64,000 bases of DNA, from positions 268,839 through 332,838 of the forward strand of contig VXAI01000273.1 in NCBI GenBank assembly GCA_013399305.1. The letters are read 5' to 3'. The translations under genes were made by a program, and so were the position numbers. Below, piece after piece: positions 25,001 to 37,000 of the stretch. The notes below the pieces were generated by a model that was not told the DNA's origin, searched no databases, and was given only the letters and a program-made list of their open reading frames with translations. The stretch comes from Rostratula benghalensis. Taxonomy: Eukaryota > Chordata > Aves > Charadriiformes > Rostratulidae. Within the stretch, counting starts at the first letter, position 1. The number at the start of each line of letters is the position of its first letter.

Positions 25001-28000
25001 CTGATTGGTGCTGAAACAGTTCTCTGTAATCAGCTGTAACTATTGTGTAAAATAACCATTGCATGCTTGGTATTGAGAGCTTTGTTTCAAGCTGTTTGAA
25101 AAAGGTCACAAATATGCTTTGTAAATAATGGAGACACTTCTCAACTTGTAAAGTTTGTTGAGTTTCTGGCCCTAACAACTAAAATCTCATGGCTGCAGGT
25201 AGCAATGTGGTAAGTTGGTGTCTTTCTTTGTTACTGCCTTAGATACTGGCAAAATAAAATTAAAATAGCAAAATAAAAAAATTACACATTCAACAGCAGT
25301 TCTCTTAGGAAACACAAAGATTTTACCTCTTCCTTTTGATTCTATCAACATTCCTGCTACTTTTTCCCCTTGTCCTTTTTTTTTTTTTTGCTTAATTTAC
25401 TATTATTATTGCTCATTGTGATATGAATATGTAACCATGGTGACTGCGATAGTTTTACATTCCATCTAATAGAATACTCTTGTTCAAACCGTTTGCTACA
25501 TCTGATAATGTAAAGCCAGTCCTCTGACCTTTAGCAAGCAGGGTATGTGCACATAAGTTACAACTCTGGCTTGTAGAAAGAGACAGTGCAATTGATGATG
25601 CAAAAATACAGCTTGCAAGAATTTTGACTGCGCTGGCGTACTCTTTGACAAACGAATTCTGTCCCGTGCAAGCAATTTAAAATCAGAAGAGACATTACTT
25701 CCATTATGGCTACAAGTAAGCTTTTCATAACCAAGATTTTCAGTCCTTATTGGCATGAGGTAATACACAGCTTAGGCAGTTTTGATCACCTTTTCCATGT
25801 CAAGCTCTGATTTGCAGCTATTTTTCTCTGCTGTGCTAGCATGTGCTGGTTGTAAAACAACTGTTGTCAGTAACAGGTGCTTTCTGTCTCCCTGAACAAT
25901 GGAATGCAGTGAATACTGGAAGCGTACTTTGTATCGTCTCTCCTGAGCAAATAAAATGAAACAAACATTGTTGGATGAGAACATGGCGATTTCATGAGGA
26001 ATTCTAACATTCTGATAAACAGTATTTATAGTTAGGTTTTTTAAATATCTAGGAAATGCTTGATTACTTTCTAAGCCTGCTGTAAATATTAAGGAATTTG
26101 TACATCTTGACTCAGAAGCGTAGCTTAAAAGATCTGTGATATGTTGAACTACAACTATGAAATAGTAGCTGAATGAACACTTGCACTGTGCTGTACTGCT
26201 CAAATAGTGGTACATTATGTGTGTACCAATCACAAAGTGATTCTGTTGTGGTTTAATTCAGGTGATATTATGCAACAATATTAACACATTTTGGCCTGTG
26301 GGGGAAAAATTTACTTTTTCTCTTCTTTCTGGGTATGTATGAACATTACAGGTGCTACAGACATTCATGATCCCACCAGCAGAGCTAAAGATCAAGAAGT
26401 TCATCCAATCTGTATTGGACTCAAATTCAACTGAAGTTTAATGAGCTCTTAAATTGATAGAGTGAGTTATGCTGTTCACTGAAGTCCTTCTGTGTCATCC
26501 AGAATTGGCTTCTTTATCAAGAGCTGTGCTTATTGTGCTGATGTAATTCAGTTTACTCCTAACTTGCTTTTAAAGCAGTATCTAGTAACAGAAGGTACAC
26601 TGTGGTTTCCTTCATGCAGAACACTGCAATAGGCTTAGTACTGATGCTGTGAAAGACGAAATCAGGACTCGAGAGTCAGGATGACTATTAAGGAGGTATC
26701 CTTTACTGCAGTGCTGGACACACAGGGGATTGATCACTCTTCCAAATGTGCATGCCAGACAAAGTTAGTTTAACAACATATATGCACACCACACATACAT
26801 ATGCAATAACTAATTAACATATGCATTAGTTTCCAGTAATTCATTACCACATGCTACCTCCCTCCTGGAGCTCCCCATTCCTCAGAGATAAGATAACATT
26901 GTGCTGGCCTCCATGATTGCTACCTGCATATGTGCCTTCCTGACTATTTACTTATAGCTCTGCAGGGGGGGTAGGGCCCTGTTTGTGGTCAGCCAAGTTA
27001 AAGTGACAAAAACACACAATATTTGCCAATTCATACTTAGGACAAGAGCAGCCTAGTTATGTCAAGCAAACCTTCAAGCCATACTTATTCTTTAATTCAG
27101 TACAAATGGCCATCTGAACTCTTGAGGAATTTTGAGCTTTTCTGTCACAGATCAACACAGTTCAACAAAATACTTGTAGTCTAGTTTCAGATTATTCCAC
27201 TAATTTCAGTAACAGTTTACTCTTCACCTAAAATAAAATATGAATTCTTCTTTCACCATCTTTGTTTAAATGGTTGTCCCAAAAAGGAATTTTAACAACT
27301 GTTACATAATTATGTTTGCCGTCTCTTTGAGGAGGAAGTAAAACAGTCAGGATACAAGATCAGAGATGATTTTTTTCTGGTCCTCCACACTGTTGAGATC
27401 AATGGGATAAGAATCTATGTATCCAAACCTATTGGGATTATTCTCTTCTGCATATTATTCATTCAGTCATCTGTGATTGGAACATGAGCATTGATTGTAA
27501 TTGTTTAAACAAAAAGAAAGAAAAATAATAGTGGCCATGTATAAATCTGTCAAAATGTGGTTTTATTTTTGAAAAGATATTTCAATCAACTGCATTCATA
27601 GAGTTGGTTTTATGTCCAAGACATACTATAAAGCACTATAATAGCATATTTTTATTCATAGGTGTGTTGTGATGTTTATGATCTGTCAGTCCAGGTTTCA
27701 TTCCTACCTGCCTTATTGCCATGTCTGTTTTCAGTAATAAGACAAAAAACCGTGGAGTCAGGATTTTGCATGACTGACTTGGGTGGGATTTTGCTAGCCT
27801 TTTGTCACTGCACATACACGGTTCTTGACACAAAGGAATATCACTTGATAGTGAGTAGTATGGGTTTAATTTGGAGAACGTTTACTCACTTGAGTCCTCC
27901 AAGTAAAGATTCATTTGCTCAGACCGTACATCATTATTGTAGTACTTGAGCAGAGTTGCATAGAGCTCTGCAGGATCTTTTTACCACAATGATGATAGTA

Positions 28001-31000
28001 CAGTATATTGTGAAAGTAATTGTAATGTGTAATATATAATTACATGTAATGTATAATTATTTCATAATAGAGAATTGTAGGAAGTATTGCAAAGGTAATT
28101 AAAATGTTGTTCACTTTTATATTTTTAAATTCCCCGTTATCACCTTTCTTTGACTTATAAACTAAGAAAACTTAATTACTCTCTAACATAGTATTAAAAT
28201 GTAGCCTTACTACTTTTTTTTTTTGTTTCCAGGTGGAGGCGTAGCTGTTGGAACCCTTCTTCTTATTGGTTAGTATAGAATATATAGATACTTAAAGCCA
28301 TATTTTGATGTGGTTTGCTTGGTTTAATGTATTTATAATATATAACCTGTCTTATAATTGTTTTTTATACTCAGGCTTTAAGGAAGTATAACTTTTAGGC
28401 CCCTTCACTTTGGATAGCCCTCAGAGTGGACTGTTGTCATTTCAAGAATTACTGGAGATGGATCAAAACCTTACTTTTAGACAGGTTCGAGTCCCCAAGA
28501 AGGATACTGTAGAATTCGGTTGGAAAGTAGGGTTTTTAGCAAATTTCGGTACTTTTTAGGGAAATTTTCAAATTATTTAAGATTTTCTAATCTTTCTGTA
28601 ACACTCAGAGTGTTTGTCATCACAAAGATTTTTATTTTTTTTTTAAATTTTGCTTTCTGAGGAAGATTCTCTGTGAAATAAAGAATCTTTTAATCTTTTG
28701 GTTGCCGAAATCAACAAAGAGAAAGCTGATGGATGGCCGCTTTCTGTCAGGATGTGGATGAGGCACACTGAAGTGATTAAATAGGTTACAATAGAATTCC
28801 CTGTGCAGGCTACACCAAAACTGTCTGTGTAGACTGTGCCATGTCTCCATTGCAGCTGAGATTTTTCATTTTTCATTTCTATTCAAAGTGCAGCAAAGGG
28901 GAAGAGGACTGTTGTACACATACAGCTTCTACATATCCCCAGGACACGTACTGAAACTTGTTGCCAAGAAACATTTCCCAGGTCCCTCAGTTTAAGCATA
29001 GCAGCCAAAAACCACAGTTGTGAGGGAAGACTAACTTCTTACAAGTTAGTCTCGTAAGTGCTTACAGATTGAGCACACAAGTAAAGACAGCCATTGTTGC
29101 AGAAGAGAAACTGAAGGAGACACCCTCAGATTTGTCACATCATTCCATTAATCTTGGTCTTCTGGGGATACAAAACTACTTCAAAATGATAGAAGGACTG
29201 AATGGTGATAGGAATGTGGTTCTGCTTTTTTTTTTAATGCTGATCAGATGAATGGTTTTCATGAGAAACTTTCAAACTTGTTAATTTCCTAGCAAAAAGA
29301 ATAGATATTACAAGAAAAAATCAAAAGTTGTTAGAAAAACACTTGTAGTTATGTGGAAAACATCTCCATCTGTAATCTGTGCTCATATCTTAAATAGAAT
29401 AACTATTTAAAAACCAGGTTGATACCAGGTTGCTGGAGCATAGAACTAGGTATCTAGGGACAACAGATCTAGCTCTTTGCTTTCCAGTCACTGCAATTTC
29501 TCTGAACTATTGGAGTCTCGAAAGTTGTATGATTGTTTCCTTCTACCAAATAACAGATAAAGTACCTCCGTTTTCTTCTCTGTAGAAGAGTGATGAAAAC
29601 ATGTATCGCATTGCAAAGATACTTGAGCTACAACAAGAAGTGTCCAAGTGCCTATCTATTAAGTGGCAAAAATCCTGCATTAAAGCCTGAAAAATGAATT
29701 TATTATTTTAAGTTAAAACAGTGGATTATAGGAAAACAAATGTCAATAGATTTGAAATGGGTAGGTAAAATCGGGAAGATAAAAGTAAAAAAGGGGCTAT
29801 TACAGGTGCGATTTCTCATTGCAGAAGATTGAAAGTGTAGTAAGTCACCATTTTGGCTAAATCCTGAGGTTTTGAATCCCTCACAGGCTGTTAAGGATCA
29901 GTGCAAAATTGTACGATGTGAGTGTAGAGAGAAAAAATCTGAGAAACTCAGGTACAGAGTAAGATGCAACTAGCAAGAATTATCAAATGTAATGCAGATT
30001 TTTCTTAAGTACCTCAATAGTTACAAGAAGTCCAAGTGAAGTTCTCATTGGTTACTTGACAAAACGGAAAAGTCATAGCTGAAAATTGTAAAAAATTTTT
30101 GTATCTTCACCCAGAAGGAGCACTGAAATGTCATGACTATCATAATTGAGAACTGAGCTTCTCTTAAAGTGTTAGGACCATTAGCGTTTCTGAGAACTGG
30201 GGGAGGACAGTGAAGGAAAGAAGGAACTGGAAAATACAGTTTATATTTTTGAGTGCTGTTGAAGGAGTCCCTGAGTCCCAGGTCTTGAACTATAGTTCAG
30301 AAGAACCTTGAATAGTCTTTTTGTATGAGATTATGAATTTTGTGGATAGAGGATAAGCCATTTATTTTCACTATAGCAATGCTTCTGACTATTTCAAATC
30401 TCTTTCTCAGAATCAAAGGTAGGAACCATACTCTTATGTTCATTTCTAGCATGCATTCTTAGTGTTTATAATGCAAACTGTATTCACAATTTAAGAGACT
30501 GACATTGCATCCTTCACATTATATCCTTCTTGGTGTTCTGAAGTAGGTTTTTTACTTCCAAGAAGTTTTAGTGTCCTGACCTCTTGAAAGAATTATTAAC
30601 AGTAATACTGTTTAGAATTCATTGGCGTGAAATTTACGTAAAGGCAAAACCATCATGTCTCCAGTGATAGGCACCAGTAGGCTAGGAGCTGTTCAGAGTG
30701 TGGCTTTTTAGCCTTCAGAAAGATTTACTCCCTAATTTTTAATCATTTTCTGGAAGGGTCTGAAACAGTGTGGTCCTAACGTTTTATTTTTGTTTACTTT
30801 CACTGTGGAATGACAGCCATCGCCTGGGAGGCTGGTCTGCATTCGTATCTAGTATTATGGTTAAAATATTTTAAATTGCTACAATATTTTGAATTGGTCT
30901 TAACACTAAAGAACCTAACAGTGAGATTTAGAGGGAATTTATTTGAAATCTGTTTCAGCCACTATTGGGATTATATCATATTATTTTCAGTTGGCATAGA

Positions 31001-34000
31001 GTTTATGTGAACCTGCGCTAGAGGCTGAACAGCATTTTCTGTTTGCTGGTGAGCAAGGTAATTGCTCATATTATGGCTTGTTGTTACTTTAAACTAGTTT
31101 TTATTTCTACATTTTATCCATCATTAGAGACAAGTGTTGCTGTCCCACTGAATCTTAGAAAATAACTGGCATTACCTAATCCCATTTAGGCCACCTCTGT
31201 GTAATGGCTACCACTTACCTTCAAATTTTTTGAGAAAACTGAATTGGTACAGCAGTTAGCTATTGCTGAAGGAAGTTGTCCAAATGGTTCTCCCTGTTCT
31301 GGGCTATGCAATCTGCTTCCCTGTGCTAGTGCTTTTCAACTCTCGGCTCTCCAAGTGAACAGAAAACTCACCCAGTTGATGAGTGGAGGCTTTTCTGTCT
31401 GTTCAATGACCTGAATCAGCTCACCAACACACGAGATGAGTCCCAGAGCCAGCACAAGGGAAAGAAGGACTGCACAGTGAGGATTAGGAAAGAAAGTAGG
31501 TGGCTTTTTTCAAAGCAGGAAGTACCAGTTAAGCTTAATTTTCTCATTAAATTTTACCCAAATTTCTGTGAATTCAGAAAAAATGGTAGAAGCTTTGTCT
31601 CTTATTGATGTCAGTGAAGATCCTACTTTTCTCACTCAGTTTGAGAAGTGCTGCAATCTTGCTACAAAGAAAGAAGAAAAAATGTTAGAAACTATCATAT
31701 TTTACACAGATCAGAGATTATGAAACTAGATTAATTTCTAGATTAGGTTCTGAATTATGAAATGAGATTAGTTTTGTTTTGACTTCCCATTACAGTATTC
31801 ACTGTCCCTTCCAGTAAATGACCTGGGAGGCATCAAATGGATGAAAATTTATATTAAACAAACAAGGTGGAAAATTTATATTAACCAAAAGAAAGTTGCT
31901 CTTCAGACAGTATGCAGTTAAGTGGTGGAATACTTCACCATAAGGTGTCGCGGGTATAAAAATAAATCCTCATCTTGATGGGAAATGGTGCAGCTTGGTG
32001 GAAGAGAAAACCATTTGCATTACTAGGTTAGTGGGTACCAAGTCCAGCTAAGGAAGTCCTTGAGCTACGAATGGTGGGAGGCTGAGCAAGGGCACAGGTG
32101 ACGCATCATATTTGCTTGTTCAGCTCTTGTTACCTCATCCTAAATATCTACCTTTGGCTACTCTTGAGCATAGGGTTAGCTATCCATTTGATCTGACCTT
32201 AATGGCACCAGATGGAGCAAGTACAAAGGCAGTGAGCTTTGTGTTCTAGTGATAGAGATTACAAGATTCAATGATTTGAAAATGATAGGATTTTCACCTG
32301 ATTTTTTTTTTTCCCCTCCTCTAAGTGCATAGCTGGTGATAGTCAGTGGTGGGTTTTAATTTACTTATCCCCTATGTTGGTTGTTTATTTCTGATCTGAT
32401 ATTAAACTTAGCTTCAAAGAAACACAACGGATAATCTGTCTTTTAGATTTGAAAGCTAATTTTTTTTCCCAAATAAGACTTACAATATATATTATTTTGA
32501 AACATATAATTATATACAAAAAGTCTTAAAGTGAGAACTATATTTATTCATGACTCATCAGTCTAAAAATTTTTAGACTAATTTTTACTGTTGGTGCAGG
32601 TAGAATTGTAACTGCATTGTTAGAATATCCTGTCAGTTTACAAAAAAATTCTGTCATGAGATTAGTCTAGGCAAGCTTAATATTATACAGGATTGAAGCT
32701 GTCAGTGATAAACCTCCTAGGAAGATCTTTCTGTGTTGTACTCCCAAGTGTTATAAAAAGGTTAAATTCTTTCCCCTCCTTCAACATTCTCTAAGGCAAG
32801 AATAAATTCATTACTTTTAGCTTAGCTCCTTTTGCAAATTAAATGCTCATCTTCATTATTTGACACATTATCTGGTTAATTTAAGCAAATAATAGTAGAT
32901 TCAGGATATTAATACATTTATTTTAATTGTTGCATTCTGAAGATGTAGTACTGGCGCAGGTTACTTGACAAGACTGGAAAATATTGTGTGAAATGTAAGT
33001 GCACTATTTTTTTAAACTTAATTCATGGTAAAGAGCATCATGATTTTCAGCTGAAGTTAATTCTATAATACATTCTTTTGACAGTGTTTTATTTATATGA
33101 GAATTAGGGAGTTGAGGCACATGGTAGAGTTATGCAAGATCCTATAAACTAGAGGAACTTGAAACTTCCTGAGTTTTGTTCATACAGCAAGAATGATTTG
33201 GATTCTAACTAGTACTTTAATTTTGAAAGATCTTACTGTACTGGGTTTGTAAGAAGTGGTAAAAAAAGCATCCTGACTCTGCATGAAATGAAATTTGAAG
33301 ACTTTCAAAATGGCTTGCTCAATATAAATGTGAGACCACTTGTTTGTTGTTTCATCTTAAACTGTTCCAGAAGATTAGCTTTCTAGAAGAATCTCCCTTT
33401 TCAAAACAAACAAATGGTATAGCTGTTGATTAAGCACCTCCTTTCTCCCTTCCCCTCACCAATGCACTTCAGCCTGCTCTATCTCTGTTTTGCCAGCCTC
33501 AGGAAGAGTTTCCATGAGGATGGTCTTTTGGTTTTTAAATATATGCCTTGTTTCTATAAGACATTCTGTGTAGTGATTTACAGAACACTCAAATAGATAC
33601 CCTGGGTACCCTATAAGAACCTATTCTTACATACCTTCAAGATGCTCTAGTTTTGACAAGGTCATTGGTGGCTAAGTGTTTTAAAGATTATCAGTAGGAG
33701 GGGTTTTGTTGGTAGCTGAGGTCAATCATTAAAAGTTAAAGTTGTCTGGTTTAAAGCAGGTCTATACTTGTACATTCTATGCCTTGAAGCAGTTTCAGCT
33801 ACTTTAATTAGCTACTATTATTTTTGCTAGACATGCAATTTAACCTGACTGGTAAGAGCTCCCTTCACTTGTCAATATAATTGAATTTATCATCTTTTTA
33901 AGGTTGAAAAAGATAATCTCCAGAGAGGTACAAAACAGTGATTTGCTAAATATAATTCTACAAAATACAAGTTACCAGAATTCACCTTCCTGAAGTATGG

Positions 34001-37000
34001 CCAAATGCCAAATATTGTAACTTACATGTTTGACAACTCTGTTTTGGCATGTGCTAATTAAATGCAAGTGACACAGAGTATATCCCCTCAAGCTCAGTAA
34101 ATGTGGACATTAGTAAAGTATCTTTTAAATGGAATTTCAGATTATTAAAATAATCGCATCTTATAACCTGAAGCAATTCAGAGATGTTTCATAGCTACAG
34201 AAAGACACACCTTAGGTCACAGTACCATACAGTTGAACTATCTGCTGAAAAAATGATCAATACTGATCGACTGTGACAGGCTTTTGGCAGCTTTAGGGCA
34301 ACCTGTCTAGACTTTGTACAGAGGGGGAAAAAAAAGATATCTGTGCATTACATTGTTGCCATCTTATTTTTACCTCATATAATTTATCATTTTAAGTAAT
34401 TATAATACAAGTTATCTCTGGAGGTTTTTTTAAGACCTTCATCCCATTTAATATACTGATGTTTAAAAGTCAGCCATTATAAGTATGATCTATACATATT
34501 TGTTACCTTACAGTGGATTTTCTTCCTGACTTTTTGTTCCCCTTTAAGTTATAGTGCTTATCCTCCATCCCCTCCCTTGGAAAATGTATACTTCTGTGCA
34601 GGGGGAGCTGTTATGGATAGAGATATTTTTTTTAAGGCCACAGTTTTACATATTAATTTCCATAAGATTTTTGCCCTTCATTTTTATTTAAATGATAGGT
34701 TTACAATGCCTCACTTGTACCTGCTCTGTTGTGTGCTCCTATGAAACTCGAGTGCCTTAAAATTTTATATCTAATTCCGTGACCCACTAATTTCTCTGAG
34801 TAGTAGCTACAGACAGTCCATACATAAAGGTGTTGAGAATGTCTCTTAAGTGTTCAGTAGCTTACATAGTCTAGGGATGAAAAGAGACATGAATAGGAAT
34901 TGGTCTTTATCCTTAGTTTTCAACATGGCTATATGTTGGAATTCATTGCACTGATACTGACAATACTGCTTTTTCTTCGTGACTGTTTTAGCCATGAAGT
35001 CATGCTGTTGTGCAAAGAGACCAATGGATAATGATCACAATAAACTATTTTATTTATGCCCTTATCTGTAGAATCAGAAGAGGTTTTGTCCTGGAGACAA
35101 TATGCATAACTTCTAGGTAAATAATCTCTTTTCCTTATATAGTTTTACGCTTCACTGGCTACTCACCTGCTACTTAGCTGTGGAACACTCTTTGTTCAAA
35201 AAGAATTGGAGAAAACTGTGGACTGTTGTGTGACTTGCAGTGACTGGACCCAGAAAAGAGTGCAGCTGCGGGAGTCTTATTTGTTTATGTGCCTTATTAG
35301 CTAGGAGTGAAGTTCACAATGAAGGCTGCTGACAGCTCTTTAGTATGGAGGCTAAGGAAAAAGATTTGGGCCAAGCTTGTCTAAAGCATCTGAGCTGACT
35401 AAAATGCACTTAAGTGTTAGTTCCTACACATATAGAATGGAGATAGCCCTTTTGGATGAGGATGCAATTTGGAAAAATGAAGATAACAGTTGAAAATGTA
35501 TCCTAGCCATCAACATTGTAAGTCCAAGTGTTATCAGAAAACAAATATACTTCAAAGTATTTCATTCAATTTACTTATGAAAGGAATCGGTGAGCTACTG
35601 AAATACCTGTGCTAAATGATTTGTTTGTTTATTTGCAAGAAGAAAGCTGTACTCCTATGGTTTTGAATAGTAACATAACTATTGAAGCCAGGGTACAATG
35701 GATAGTATCAGAAAAGCCCCATATGTGTGCACTTTAGATCTTTTGAATACCACAAAAGTTTAGTGACCTAGAAATGAATCAATAAAAAGCCATCCTCTAT
35801 GTGACAAATTGAAGAACTGAGGGATTCTTACAGATGCATTGACTTTAACAATTCAAGATGCACTGTTTGTAAAGGCTTTCTGAGACACATTTAATCCTTA
35901 GAATACTGTAGCAGACTACGAGGTGTTTTATATTTAGATCACTCTCCAATAGTTCATTTCCTATTTTAACTGTAAGTTTAGTGCTATGAAAATCAACGTA
36001 AGAAGACTAAAGGAGAGGCTAGTGCTAAAATAATGTGTCTTTACACTGAGCATAAATGTCTTTAATTTGCTATATTGAAAATTCCACCTTGCTTGGCAAA
36101 ATATGTTTTGGAAGGGTATGACAGTGTAAGAACTTGTTTAGTCCCCTTACATTACAAGTAAGTCTTACACTTAACAAAATGAATCACAGTCTCAGATAGC
36201 TCAGTCAAAAGGTTTATATCCTGTTCCCCGTTGTTTCACTTCTGTAGTTCGTTTCAATATTTCAGCATTTAAAATAAAATTTGAGTAAAAATTCTTCATA
36301 TCTACTACAGCCTTATTTCCTCTTACTTTACTTAAATAATCATAATCATCACACAGTATGATTACTTATATTTATCCATGTTTTATGGAGTTTCCATGTT
36401 AGGTTTGGCACGGAATTGAGCATATTTACTGTCTAAGGAATAATTAATACCAAAATGATGATCCAGAAATACCATCTGTATAGTTGCATGCACATACACA
36501 AACCATAAAATACATGGACTAAATTGGTTAATACTCCACTAAATGTGAGTTAAGTCCTGTCCATATGAAATACAACTCAGTATTTTTTTTCAAAGTGAGG
36601 GAGGTCTGACGAAATTGTCTCCTTCCACTGACATCTGCTGCAGTGACAGGGTTATACAGGAGGCTTGGTGGCTTCTTTCAGGTAGCTCAGACAATTAAAA
36701 AAAAATGAATACGTACATATCATGTTATCACTTTGATTTCTAGGGGGCTTTTTTAAATTGAGAGATTCTTAGATGGAGATGAGTTTATGGAAGTCAATAT
36801 ACTGAGAATAATATATCACCAATTCTATTGCTATAAGCAACCAAAACATAAATAACTAGAGAGACAATGTTTAGGGAGCAGGAGCTGTATGTGTTCCTAG
36901 ACTCCAGTTACATTACTCTGCACATGGGGGTGTTTTCCCTCTTGTTGAAACAATTTAAGATATAAGCAGGGTTCAAAGATTATATTTACATAATCAGACT

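Larger units (their letters stand above)
22048..28232 (+). other. ELP4 intron 1, 6.2 kb
   Basis: Starts in the CpG island with a G-run cluster, then becomes AT-rich. It contains two CR1 fragments (22676-22760 and 23762-24283), a minus-strand pair of open frames at 25496-26233 and an antisense solo LTR at about 26648-27018. No other gene was recognised. Confidence 0.85.

Noticed and set aside
24807..25178. 123-codon minus-strand frame next to the 25.5-26.2 kb frames
   Set aside because: It is in a different frame from its neighbours, with about 300 bp between, and has no recognisable domain. Treated as chance.
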